From NCBI RefSeq assembly GCF_040932035.1, contig NZ_JBFRBB010000001.1:1984001-2048000 (forward strand): a DNA stretch of 64,000 nt, read 5' to 3'. Positions 18,714-27,171 of this stretch are shown here, one piece after another (positions within the stretch are counted from its first letter, which is position 1; each line of letters begins with the position of its first letter). The translations under genes were made by a program, and so were the position numbers. Under the pieces are notes generated by a model that worked only from the letters and a program-made list of their open reading frames with translations, was not told the origin of the DNA and did no database searches. The DNA is from Hoeflea_A sp040932035 (GTDB lineage Bacteria > Pseudomonadota > Alphaproteobacteria > Rhizobiales > Rhizobiaceae).

Positions 18714-19781
18714 TTAGTAATGGATATCGCTGACATCGATGTTGTAGCGTTTGCTCCATGCCTCTACGACCGGCATATCAAGCGCTGCGGGCAGCGCAGT
18801 AAAGCCGCTGGCACCACCTGCCAGGATGTGCTCGCAGCAGCGATTGTGTGCAGCGAAGATCGGATCGATGAAAAACATGACCGTCGGTGAATCCAGCATG
18901 AAGTTCAGCGGCGCCTTGTTGGCGGCAACACGGGAGATTGGAAAGCCTTCCCCAAACTCATCATCGGCGCCCATATTGATCAGGTGTACGTCGTCACTGA
19001 TGTCCGACGGCGAGAATAGCTCCTGCACAAGTCCCGGATGGCCGGTTGCCGTTATGACTGCAAATGCATCGTTTATGGCCTCAAGAAGGGTAGGGCTGCC
19101 GGCGCTCCTTTCAGTGGCATGACCGGTCGCTGCAGCGTGTTCGAGATGGGTTGGGTTGGAGTCCACAACCGTAATTTCGGCACCTTCCCGCGAAAGGTAG
19201 CGCGTTATGCCGCGGCCAACCTTGCCGTATCCAAAAACGACGAATTTCCTTCCGCTCAACTCCGGCTCGATGAATTGCTTGATGGCCCGCACACAGGCTT
19301 CGCCAGTGCCGAACATGCCTTCTAGACATTTCAGCTTCGACAAATCCAGACTGTATATGGGCAGCGTCGTGTTCAGTTTGCTGTAGGCGGGTGTTCCCGA
19401 TTGCGTAAGCTCAACGTAACCCCGACGTATGGTCACGTTCTTCATTGACGGAATCTGGGCACAGCAATCGAGCGCAATATCGTATTCGCCGCTTATGCGG
19501 TCGTGATCGAGTTCGATATCGGCTCCGGCCTCACGCAGGAGGTCGGCACATTCCATCTTTGGTGCAAGGCCGGGCAGTTTCAGGTGCGTGACGGTAAGCT
19601 CCGCACCGGCCAGATAGAGCGGCTCCAGCTTCAGCATGGTTTCACGCGTGAGCGGAATATTATGCAATATCCGAAACCCCTCCAAAGGTTTCGACCGGGC
19701 CCATTGAGACCCAAGCTCCTGCAGAAACGGATACTCACCTTCGTAGGCGCTGTTAAACCGTTGCAGCTTTTCAATATCCAT
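18714..19781 (-). CDS. S-adenosylhomocysteinase-like NAD-binding protein
   Basis: 355 residues, about 80-110 shorter than true adenosylhomocysteinases. The NAD-binding domain is evident (VVFGYGKVGRGITRYL, then VVDSNP) along with later family segments (ATGHPGLVQE, HLINMGADDEFGEGF). The N-terminal substrate domain is abbreviated, so the normal reaction (SAH to adenosine and homocysteine) may not apply. It is convergent with the amidotransferase gene and is separated from the upstream acyltransferase by a terminator. Probably an oxidoreductase-like paralogue of unknown substrate. Confidence 0.75.
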   Translation of the reverse strand: MDIEKLQRFNSAYEGEYPFLQELGSQWARSKPLEGFRILHNIPLTRETMLKLEPLYLAGAELTVTHLKLPGLAPKMECADLLREAGADIELDHDRISGEYDIALDCCAQIPSMKNVTIRRGYVELTQSGTPAYSKLNTTLPIYSLDLSKLKCLEGMFGTGEACVRAIKQFIEPELSGRKFVVFGYGKVGRGITRYLSREGAEITVVDSNPTHLEHAAATGHATERSAGSPTLLEAINDAFAVITATGHPGLVQELFSPSDISDDVHLINMGADDEFGEGFPISRVAANKAPLNFMLDSPTVMFFIDPIFAAHNRCCEHILAGGASGFTALPAALDMPVVEAWSKRYNIDVSDIHY

Positions 19782-19878
19782 AGTGGCACCGCCTTGGATT
19801 GGTGGAATCAGGAAAACGCATACAGTCCTGAATTGTAGTTAGAATTGGATCACATCTCTATGGCGGCACAAATTAAAA

Positions 19879-19923
19879 GCCCCGCAACGGGCATGATGGG
19901 CGGATCATGACACGTTGCGGGGC
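19879..19923 (-). terminator. Strong Rho-independent terminator after the acyltransferase gene
   Basis: GCCCCGCAACG (19879-19889) pairs perfectly with CGTTGCGGGGC (19913-19923). Inside the loop, CATGAT and ATCATG pair again. On the minus strand the stem is followed by TTTTAATTT. It lies 30 bp beyond the acyltransferase stop and about 100 bp before the next leftward gene. Confidence 0.85.
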
Positions 19924-19952
19924 CCGAAAAGCCAGCATGTCCTCTATGCATA

Positions 19953-20861
19953 TTATGCAATCCTGGCTTCCGGATCCTTTATGAGAATTTCTTCAACAAA
20001 GTATTGTATCTTCCTGGCCTTTTCGTGCGGCCGTCCCTTAAGGCTCGCGATGTCTATCGGGTGGCCGACGTTGATGGCATATTCACTGCTGTATCTCTGG
20101 TTAAGTTCCCGCGCATATTGAAGTTTTGCGAGTGGCTCGGACAAATTCCGCCAGAAATAATAGGCACGTGAATTGCGTGCCAGAATATGCGCGGGGATTA
20201 CCGGCACGTTACCGATCGTTGCGAGGCTGACAAACAGCCGCTGCCAATCCCGCTCGCGGATAACACCGCCTTCCCGGAGCGCCATTATTCCGGCCGGAAA
20301 CATCACGACAAGTCTGTCTTGCGCAAGATGATTCCGCGTCTCCTCTACGGCACGCCTCACAATGCTGGGTGCTTGTCCGTTCCTTCGATAGTCCAGCGGA
20401 ACGATCGTGTCTGCAGCGTTGGGATTTATCTTCAACAACTCACTGTCGAGGATAAACGAAACGTCCCGTCGCAAATGACGCAGCAGATTGTAGAGTGCGG
20501 CCCCGTCACTAATACCCGTCGGGTAATTCGCAACGACAATGCCTCCACCGGAAGTGGGGATGTGGTGACTGCCGGCGGCAACAACCCGGGGCGCCAGCGC
20601 AACTCTGAATTTTTCTATAATTTCGGCGCCGGTTGAACAGCGCGCCAGTTCACCGAGAATCACATCAGCTTTACGTCGGTTGATGATTTGATCGCAAACA
20701 GGTCGCAACATCCGGCCGCCTCCCTGCCCATAGACGAAGGGAATGTGGCGACGCAGCAGGTTGTTCATTGCCAGGTTGCCACGTAGCCTCGTCCCGGGAG
20801 ATTGGGGTACGAAACCTGGGGGCGTCGTCATGTCTCTGTTGATGAATTCCTGATAGCTCAT
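19953..20861 (-). CDS. Acyltransferase (PlsC/hemolysin type) lacking the usual catalytic His
   Basis: About 302 residues from the ATG at 20861; the frame opens at 21056. The fold matches the glycerolipid/hemolysin-like acyltransferases: block I here is VVANYPTGISDGAALY, block III VVMFPAGIMA, block IV PVIPAHI. In most relatives the first block reads NHPxGxxDG, and the His is the catalytic base. Here that position is Tyr, while the Asp is kept. Either the enzyme uses another base or it is no longer active. Membrane-associated lipid or lipid A acylation would be the family role. Confidence 0.75.
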   Translation of the reverse strand: MSYQEFINRDMTTPPGFVPQSPGTRLRGNLAMNNLLRRHIPFVYGQGGGRMLRPVCDQIINRRKADVILGELARCSTGAEIIEKFRVALAPRVVAAGSHHIPTSGGGIVVANYPTGISDGAALYNLLRHLRRDVSFILDSELLKINPNAADTIVPLDYRRNGQAPSIVRRAVEETRNHLAQDRLVVMFPAGIMALREGGVIRERDWQRLFVSLATIGNVPVIPAHILARNSRAYYFWRNLSEPLAKLQYARELNQRYSSEYAINVGHPIDIASLKGRPHEKARKIQYFVEEILIKDPEARIA

Positions 20862-21684
20862 GGCGATGACACCCGATGAGCGAATTCTGCACAGCCAAGA
20901 AGACGGATTCCGTTCGCTAAAGCCCGCTCCGCGCAACCATGCACGATGCGCGACCAACCGGTTCCGTGTAGTGTATCTCCGAATGCCACCGGAATTTCTC
21001 CCCAGATTGCCGATGTTCGGGTCGATGTGGCTGCGGCCCATCGACTTACATTTCAACTGCCTATTATAAATAAAATATAACGCAAATAAAAAATACCATA
21101 AAATTTTAGTGATGGGGTTAACGTAACCACAGATTTTTTGGGGGCAACTGAACTAAGAAAGAAGCTCCGAAGATTCCATGTATGCAACAAATTTTGGACA
21201 ATTGTGTAGTTCGATAATCTATCCACTTTCCAGTGCCTGTCCTCAAGGAGGATGTTCGTAAAAAACCTTGCGGCCGTTGTGCTGGCTGGCTTGTAAAGCA
21301 AACAGTACTTTCGATGCATGATGGATGACAGATGATATCCGGCCTTTCGAAATCGTTTGTACAATTCAGTCAAATACAGTGTTGATTGAATCGTTTTTGA
21401 CAGCGTATTGATGGTTAGCCGGGATAGTTATTTATTAAAATATATCTAAAATATTAATTGGTACTGAGTGTGTAAAAAATTGAAATATACAAAAAGATGC
21501 TGGATTTAAATTTCACAATGTACAGTTTATATTTGTATCGAATGGAAGCGCCCCGACTGTTTGCTCAATGTGCTGTTTGACATATTGCCAGCGTACCAGC
21601 CAAGGGCATAATGGCGACCGGATTCAGACGACCGCATGGACCTGATGAGTCTGCAACCAGGCACTCAACTTACCCGGAGGTATC
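20862..21684. other. AT-rich intergenic region
   Basis: 823 bases between the leftward acyltransferase and the rightward GMC oxidoreductase. The part from 21060 is clearly AT-rich (runs such as AAATAAAATATAA) and unlike its surroundings. A minus-strand frame at 21053-21373 is rich in hydrophobic and basic residues but has no ribosome-binding site or family. I see no hairpin terminator. The GMC promoter must lie in the last few hundred bases. The base composition suggests either imported DNA or a nucleoid-protein binding zone. Confidence 0.5.
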
Positions 21685-23289
21685 GTGGTCGAAACCGGTC
21701 AGTTTGATTATGTTGTAGTCGGAGCCGGGTCAGCCGGCTGTGTTCTGGCCAATCGCTTGTCGGAGGATCCGGACAAGACGGTGCTTCTACTCGAAGCGGG
21801 CGGGAGCGACAATTATATCTGGGTTCAGATTCCTGTCGGCTACCTCTACTGCATCGGCAACCCGCGCACGGATTGGGGTTTCAAGACGGAGAAGGAAGCG
21901 GGCCTGAATGGCCGTTCAATAGCCTATCCACGCGGAAAGGTCCTGGGTGGCTGCTCGTCGATCAACGGTATGATTTACATGCGCGGGCAGGCGGCTGACT
22001 ATGACCACTGGCGCCAGCTCGGCAATGCCGGTTGGAGCTGGGACGATATCTTCCCCTATTTTTTGAAATCTGAAGATCATTTTGGCGGCGGCAGCGAAAT
22101 GCATAATGCCGGGGGTTGCATGCGCGTAGAGCAACAACGGCTGTCGTGGGAGGTTCTCGATCGCTTCAGCGATGCCTGCGAACAGGCCGGAATTCCCAAA
22201 GTCGACGATTTCAACCGGGGCAACAATGAAGGCGTGAGCTACTTTCAGGTCAACCAGAAGAGCGGTTGGCGTTGGAATATGGCAAGGGGTTTTCTGCGCC
22301 CGGCGCTCGGGCGGCGGAACCTTACAGTCATGACAAAAGCGCAGGTGACGAGACTGATCTTGAAAGAGGGGCGGGCGGTCGGCATGGAGTTTGACCGTGA
22401 CGGAACCGCGCATCGCGTGACAGCGAATGCGGAGGTTATTCTGTCTTCCGGTGCCATCGGTTCGCCGCAGTTGTTGATGCTCTCCGGTATTGGCGACCCG
22501 GAATACCTTTCGGGTCACGGCATCGAGACGTTGCATGCGCTGACGGGTGTCGGCAAAAACCTGCAGGATCATCTGCAGCTAAGAACGATCTTCAAGGTCG
22601 ACGGCGCCAGGACGCTGAACGAGCGCGCCTCAACTCTTTTCGGAAAAGCCGCGATCGCCTTGGAATATGCGCTTTGGCGAAAAGGACCGATGTCCATGTC
22701 GCCGAGCCAGCTCGGAGCATTTGCAAAATCGGATCCCGGTCTCGAAACGCCCGATCTCGAATATCACGTACAACCCTTGTCTCTGGACAAGTTCGGCGAT
22801 CCGCTGCACGAATTTCCGGCTATCACCGCCTCGGTTTGCAATCTGCGCCCGCAAAGCCGCGGGCATGTCGGCCTCAGGAGCAGAGACTGGCGCGATGATC
22901 CGGTCATTGCGCCGAATTACCTTTCAGAACAGCCCGACCGGCAAACGGCTGCCCGGGCGATACGGCTTACGCGCAAGATCATGGCGCAACCGGCATTAGC
23001 CGGTTATCGGCCGCAGGAATATCTGCCGGGACCGTCCTACCAATCGGAGGATGAACTTGCAGAAGCTGCAGGCAATATCGGGACAACCATTTTTCACCCC
23101 GTGGGAACCGCAAAAATGGGCGATGACCCAGGGGCGGTTGTTGATGCCAGGTTGCGGGTGCACGGCATTGACGGTCTGCGAGTGGTGGACGCTTCCATCA
23201 TGCCGACCATCACCTCAGGCAACACAAACGCCCCGGTGGTGATGATTGCGGAAAAAGCCAGTGACATGATCCGCGAAGACGCGCGGTGA
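21685..23289 (+). CDS. GMC family FAD-dependent oxidoreductase (choline/alcohol dehydrogenase type)
   Basis: 534 residues. The N-terminal FAD site YVVVGAGSAGCVLANRLSED is classic, GMC signature 1 lies at GKVLGGCSSINGM, and signature 2 at SSGAIGSPQLLMLSG. The C-terminal HPVGTAKMG and ITSGNTNAP hold the catalytic His/Asn pair. Such enzymes oxidise choline, alcohols or sugars. GTG start with GGAGG upstream. It ends three bases before the convergent aglR gene, so it is not part of the agl operon, though the substrate could be a related polyol or alcohol. Confidence 0.93.
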   Translation: MVETGQFDYVVVGAGSAGCVLANRLSEDPDKTVLLLEAGGSDNYIWVQIPVGYLYCIGNPRTDWGFKTEKEAGLNGRSIAYPRGKVLGGCSSINGMIYMRGQAADYDHWRQLGNAGWSWDDIFPYFLKSEDHFGGGSEMHNAGGCMRVEQQRLSWEVLDRFSDACEQAGIPKVDDFNRGNNEGVSYFQVNQKSGWRWNMARGFLRPALGRRNLTVMTKAQVTRLILKEGRAVGMEFDRDGTAHRVTANAEVILSSGAIGSPQLLMLSGIGDPEYLSGHGIETLHALTGVGKNLQDHLQLRTIFKVDGARTLNERASTLFGKAAIALEYALWRKGPMSMSPSQLGAFAKSDPGLETPDLEYHVQPLSLDKFGDPLHEFPAITASVCNLRPQSRGHVGLRSRDWRDDPVIAPNYLSEQPDRQTAARAIRLTRKIMAQPALAGYRPQEYLPGPSYQSEDELAEAAGNIGTTIFHPVGTAKMGDDPGAVVDARLRVHGIDGLRVVDASIMPTITSGNTNAPVVMIAEKASDMIREDAR

Positions 23290-23291
23290 AA

Positions 23292-24320
23292 TCAGGTTGG
23301 GGCAGGGCCTGTTGAGTTGCCGAGCACGAGCTCGGTCTCCCACAATTCGTGAACGGGGCTCATGCCCGGATTCTCGATTGCTTCAATCAGCATTTCCGCA
23401 CATCGCTTGCCCGCCGATTTGATTGATGAACGAAGGGCAGTGAACATCGGGATATCGCCGCTGTTTGCAAGAAATGAAAGCGTGTCGTCATGGGTTACAA
23501 TGGAGATGTCGCGGCCGGTCTCCAGGCCGGCTTCCTGTATGGCGCGGACTGAGCCCATCGCCGGCAGTATGCTCGAGCATAAAATCGCCGTGGGGCGATC
23601 CGCCAACGACAACATTTGCCGGGTGCGCAGATAACCGTAAGGCTCCATCATGTCTTCTGAAAACATGATCTCGGGGGCGGCTTCGATACCGTGGGCTTCA
23701 AGGGTCTCCAGATAGCCCATGCGACGGCGCTGGGCAAAGGTCATGCTTTCAATGCCGTTTAGCAATCCTATGCGGCGATGGCCAAGGTCGATCAAAAGGC
23801 GAGTTGCGCGCTGAAACGAGCGGCGGTTGTTGACATCCAACCAGGAGTAGGTGGTGTCGTCGTCTGCGCTTCGGCCATGAACGACAAACGGCATGTTGAG
23901 TTTCTTTAACAACGCAATTCGGGTATCGCCGACCAAGGGCGCATGAACCATCATTCCGTCTACCCGCTTGCTGGCGACGAGTTTGTAGTATGTCTTTTCT
24001 TCAAGCTCCCGCGGCACGATAGACATCAGCATGTCGTATCCGGCCTTTGAATAGGTTTCGCCGGCACCGGCAATAAAATCGGAAAACAGCGGATTGATCA
24101 TCATGTGATCGGATTGCGGCACAATATGACCGATGGTCTTGGATTTTCCGGTCGCCAGTTTTTTCGCATGGGGGCTTGGCGAGTAATTCAACTGCTGCGC
24201 CATGTCCAAAACCTTGCGCCTGGTCTTTTCGCTGACTTCCGGAAAACCGTTTAGCGCACGGCTGACGGTTGTCTGGGAGATTCCCAACGCCTGTGCCAGC
24301 TGTTTGAGGTTTACGCCCAT
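23292..24320 (-). CDS. aglR: LacI family repressor of the alpha-glucoside operon (AglR-like)
   Basis: 342 residues. The LacI helix-turn-helix is clear (LKQLAQALGISQTTVSRALN), followed by hinge and sugar-sensing domain (RATRLLIDLGHRRIGLLNG). It is divergent from aglE, the same arrangement as aglR in Sinorhizobium, where AglR represses aglEFGAK until an alpha-glucoside such as sucrose, maltose or trehalose is present. The symbol rests on domain and context. A candidate operator lies at the aglE promoter. Confidence 0.88.
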   Translation of the reverse strand: MGVNLKQLAQALGISQTTVSRALNGFPEVSEKTRRKVLDMAQQLNYSPSPHAKKLATGKSKTIGHIVPQSDHMMINPLFSDFIAGAGETYSKAGYDMLMSIVPRELEEKTYYKLVASKRVDGMMVHAPLVGDTRIALLKKLNMPFVVHGRSADDDTTYSWLDVNNRRSFQRATRLLIDLGHRRIGLLNGIESMTFAQRRRMGYLETLEAHGIEAAPEIMFSEDMMEPYGYLRTRQMLSLADRPTAILCSSILPAMGSVRAIQEAGLETGRDISIVTHDDTLSFLANSGDIPMFTALRSSIKSAGKRCAEMLIEAIENPGMSPVHELWETELVLGNSTGPAPT

Positions 24321-24513
24321 ATTTCTTCCAAAGCGATTTGATCAACAATCCACAAAATAGTCACACATTGAGAAATTTGGCAACACAGCCGTTTTCAAAA
24401 CAGTGAGAGCGATGAGTTGATTTTAATCGATTTAAAAAATCTTGACTGAAAAAACACAACAAAAACAAAGGGTAAAAATTTGAATAGCTATTGGGCTCTA
24501 AAATTAGTTAACA

Positions 24514-24548
24514 AACGCGTTGACAGATGTTGATTGTGTCTGCATTTT
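24514..24548 (+). promoter_or_regulatory. Candidate aglE promoter with overlapping AACGCGTT operator
   Basis: The palindrome AACGCGTT (24514-24521), with the central CG typical of LacI-family sites, overlaps TTGACA (24520-24525), a consensus -35 box. A weak -10 (CATTTT, 24543-24548) follows at 17 bp. Repressor bound here would block polymerase. Further downstream, AACCGC (24561-24566) and GCGGTT (24577-24582) form a hairpin in the leader. The promoter assignment is inferred. Confidence 0.5.
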
Positions 24549-24642
24549 TAACTCAATTCAAACCGCTTTGGATTTTGCGGTTGAAGACTGATTGCATCGC
24601 CGGTGCGGGCAAACCGCACATTGTATATCGGGAGGAAAAGTT

Positions 24643-26010
24643 ATGAAAAAAGTCACCGCAGTAGCGGGCATCATCTGTGCGCTTGGATTGGGGGCAGCCA
24701 CCCTTGACGCTACACGTGCGCAGGAACTTGCGTTCAAACCCGGCGAAGACAGCCGGTTCAACTGGGCAAGTTATGAAGCACTCAAGGATATGGACCTCAA
24801 AGGCGAGACGATTACGGTATTCGGTCCCTGGACTGGTGCCGACCTTGAACTCGTCGAGGGAATGATCGCGTATTTCGAGGCCGCAACTGGGGCCAATGTC
24901 GAATATACGGGCTCGGATTCTTTCGAGCAGCAGATCGTCATTGATACACAGGCGGGAAGCCCGGCCAACATTGCCGTATTTCCGCAGCCGGGCCTGGCGT
25001 CGGATCTTGCGGCGAAAGGATTGCTAACGCCGCTCGGTGACGGGGTACGAGATTGGGTCGCCGAAAATTACGCCGCGGGTCAGTCATGGGTTGATCTGGG
25101 TACCTATTCCGACAAGGGCGGCAATCCTGTCTATTTTGCGTTTCCGTACAAGGCCGATGTGAAGTCGCTTGTGTGGTACTCGCCAGAAAACTTTGAAGAT
25201 GCAGGCTACGAAGTTCCGCAGACCATGGAAGAGCTAAAGGCGCTCACCGAGCAGATTGTAGCCGATGGTGGCACGCCCTGGTGCATAGGGCTCGGTTCGG
25301 GTGGCGCCACGGGATGGCCTGCAACGGACTGGGTAGAGGAATTTATGCTGCGCACGCAAAGCCCGGAGACCTATGATAAATGGGTGCGCAACGAGATTCC
25401 GTTTAACGACCCCGCTGTGATCGGGGCAATCGAGGAATTCGGCGTCTTTGCGCGCAATGACGCCTATGTCGATGGTGGCGCTGAAGCTGTCGCCACGACC
25501 GATTTCCGCGACAGCCCGAAAGGCCTCTTCTCGTCACCGCCAAAATGCTATATGCACCGTCAGGCGTCGTTCATTCCTTCTTTCTTCCCTGAAGGCACTG
25601 CCCTTGGCGAAGATGCCGACTTCTTCTATTTCCCGGCCTACGCCGGCAAAGATCTGGGCAAACCTGTGCTTGGAGCCGGTACGCTGTTCGCGATTACCAG
25701 GGATTCCAAAGGTGCGAGGGCCTTCATCGAATTTCTGAAAACACCGATTGCGCACGAGGTCTGGATGGCGCGTGCAGGCTTCCTGACCCCGCATAAGGGC
25801 GTCAATCCGGATACCTACGCAAACGAAACCCTTAAAAAGCAGGGTCAGATTCTGACCGATGCCACCACCTTCCGTTTCGACGGTTCCGACCTTATGCCCG
25901 GCAAGATTGGTGCCGGTGCGTTCTGGACCGGCATGGTGGACTACGCAGGTGGCAAGCCGGCCGCCGACGTTACAGCCGAAATCCAGGAAAACTGGGATGC
26001 GCTGAAGTAA
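24643..26010 (+). CDS. aglE: Alpha-glucoside ABC transporter, substrate-binding protein
   Basis: 455 residues. The signal peptide is VTAVAGIICALGLGAATLDA, cleaved near ATRAQ. It then shows the two-lobed extracellular solute-binding family 1 pattern (ITVFGPWTGADLELVEGMIA, GSPANIAVFPQPG, ETYDKWVRNEIPF). The periplasmic protein delivers alpha-glucosides to AglF/AglG. GGAGG lies eight bases before the ATG. It is first in aglE-F-G-A-K and is separated from aglF by 149 bases holding a strong hairpin, which likely lets it be made in excess over the permeases. Confidence 0.93.
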   Translation: MKKVTAVAGIICALGLGAATLDATRAQELAFKPGEDSRFNWASYEALKDMDLKGETITVFGPWTGADLELVEGMIAYFEAATGANVEYTGSDSFEQQIVIDTQAGSPANIAVFPQPGLASDLAAKGLLTPLGDGVRDWVAENYAAGQSWVDLGTYSDKGGNPVYFAFPYKADVKSLVWYSPENFEDAGYEVPQTMEELKALTEQIVADGGTPWCIGLGSGGATGWPATDWVEEFMLRTQSPETYDKWVRNEIPFNDPAVIGAIEEFGVFARNDAYVDGGAEAVATTDFRDSPKGLFSSPPKCYMHRQASFIPSFFPEGTALGEDADFFYFPAYAGKDLGKPVLGAGTLFAITRDSKGARAFIEFLKTPIAHEVWMARAGFLTPHKGVNPDTYANETLKKQGQILTDATTFRFDGSDLMPGKIGAGAFWTGMVDYAGGKPAADVTAEIQENWDALK

Positions 26011-26035
26011 CGACGGTGCTTGCTGTGACCGCGTC

Positions 26036-26066
26036 TGACCCGGGCTACACCTCCCGGCCCGGGTCA
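26036..26066 (+). promoter_or_regulatory. Intercistronic stem-loop between aglE and aglF
   Basis: TGACCCGGGC (26036-26045) pairs perfectly with GCCCGGGTCA (26057-26066) across an 11-base loop, without a T-tract. Hairpins in this position of ABC operons protect the binding-protein mRNA from 3' decay and reduce expression of the downstream permease genes. Confidence 0.8.
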
Positions 26067-26159
26067 TAAGACAGCAGCAACCGCTTTTTGGGAGATGCAT
26101 TTTCATAAACGGTATTAAATCGCCGATTTCTCTTGGGAAACGCTTGAAGGGGCAGTGCG

Positions 26160-27170
26160 ATGAATCAGCTTGTTTTTGCAACGGTAACTATGGTTTTGGG
26201 CGTTGCCGGGTGCGCGGCCTATTTCCTGGCATCGAACTGGATCCTGGATGCCATACTTCCCTCGAAAGATGGCGATGGTGAAAAGGCGATCCGAAACCTT
26301 CGGCTTGCCAATACAATCCGTCCCTGGCTGTTCCTGGCACCGGCACTGCTGGCTCTTGGCATCTATCTGTTTTACCCTGTGCTTTCGTCTTTGCGGCTAT
26401 CCTTTTTCGGTCGTTCGGGCGACGAATTCGTCGGCTTGTCCAATTACGCCTGGATGCTTGCCGATGGCGAGTTTCACGAATCCATGCTCAACAACATGCT
26501 GTGGCTGGTTTTTGTTCCGGCAGCAGCCACTTTCTTCGGGCTTGTCATTGCTGCAATGACCGATCGGGTCTGGTGGGGCAACATCGCCAAAAGCCTCATC
26601 TTCATGCCAATGGCGATATCATTCATCGGCGCGGCCGTTATCTGGAAATTCATCTACGACTATCGAGCAGAAGGCACCGAGCAGATTGGTCTGCTCAACG
26701 CTCTCGTGACGTTTTTCGGCGGCGAACCGCAGGCCTGGATCACGCTGCCTTTTTACAACAATTTCTTTTTGATGATCATCCTGGTGTGGGTGCAGACCGG
26801 ATTTGCCATGGTGATATTGTCTGCCGCGTTGAGAGGCATTCCGGAAGAAACAATCGAAGCGGCGGTGATCGACGGCGCAAACGGGTTGCAGATCTTTTTC
26901 AAGATCATGGTCCCGCAGATATGGGGAACCATCGCGGTGGTCTGGACCACGATCACCATCCTGGTGCTAAAGGTTTTCGACATTGTCCTGGCGATGACGA
27001 ACGGACAATGGAACACGCAGGTTCTTGCAAATCTCATGTTTGACTGGATGTTCCGCGGGGGAGGTGACTTTGGCCGCGGTGCCACCATCGCGATCGTCAT
27101 CATGGTTCTGGTGATCCCGATCATGGTCTGGAACATCCGCCGCGCCAACTCCGAAATGGAGGGCCGTTGA
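26160..27170 (+). CDS. aglF: Alpha-glucoside ABC transporter permease
   Basis: 336 residues with about seven or eight membrane helices. The binding-protein-dependent transport (MalF-like) EAA loop is visible at PEETIEAAVIDGANGLQIFF, which contacts the ATPase. The N-terminus has an extra helix (FATVTMVLGVAGCAAYFLA) before the usual permease start at PWLFLAPALLALGIY. It pairs with AglG. It ends one base before the aglG start (TGATATG), so translation is probably coupled. Confidence 0.92.
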   Translation: MNQLVFATVTMVLGVAGCAAYFLASNWILDAILPSKDGDGEKAIRNLRLANTIRPWLFLAPALLALGIYLFYPVLSSLRLSFFGRSGDEFVGLSNYAWMLADGEFHESMLNNMLWLVFVPAAATFFGLVIAAMTDRVWWGNIAKSLIFMPMAISFIGAAVIWKFIYDYRAEGTEQIGLLNALVTFFGGEPQAWITLPFYNNFFLMIILVWVQTGFAMVILSAALRGIPEETIEAAVIDGANGLQIFFKIMVPQIWGTIAVVWTTITILVLKVFDIVLAMTNGQWNTQVLANLMFDWMFRGGGDFGRGATIAIVIMVLVIPIMVWNIRRANSEMEGR

Positions 27171-27171
27171 T

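Noticed and set aside
21053..21373. 106-codon minus-strand frame
   Set aside because: No ribosome-binding site, AT-rich composition and no family; probably chance.
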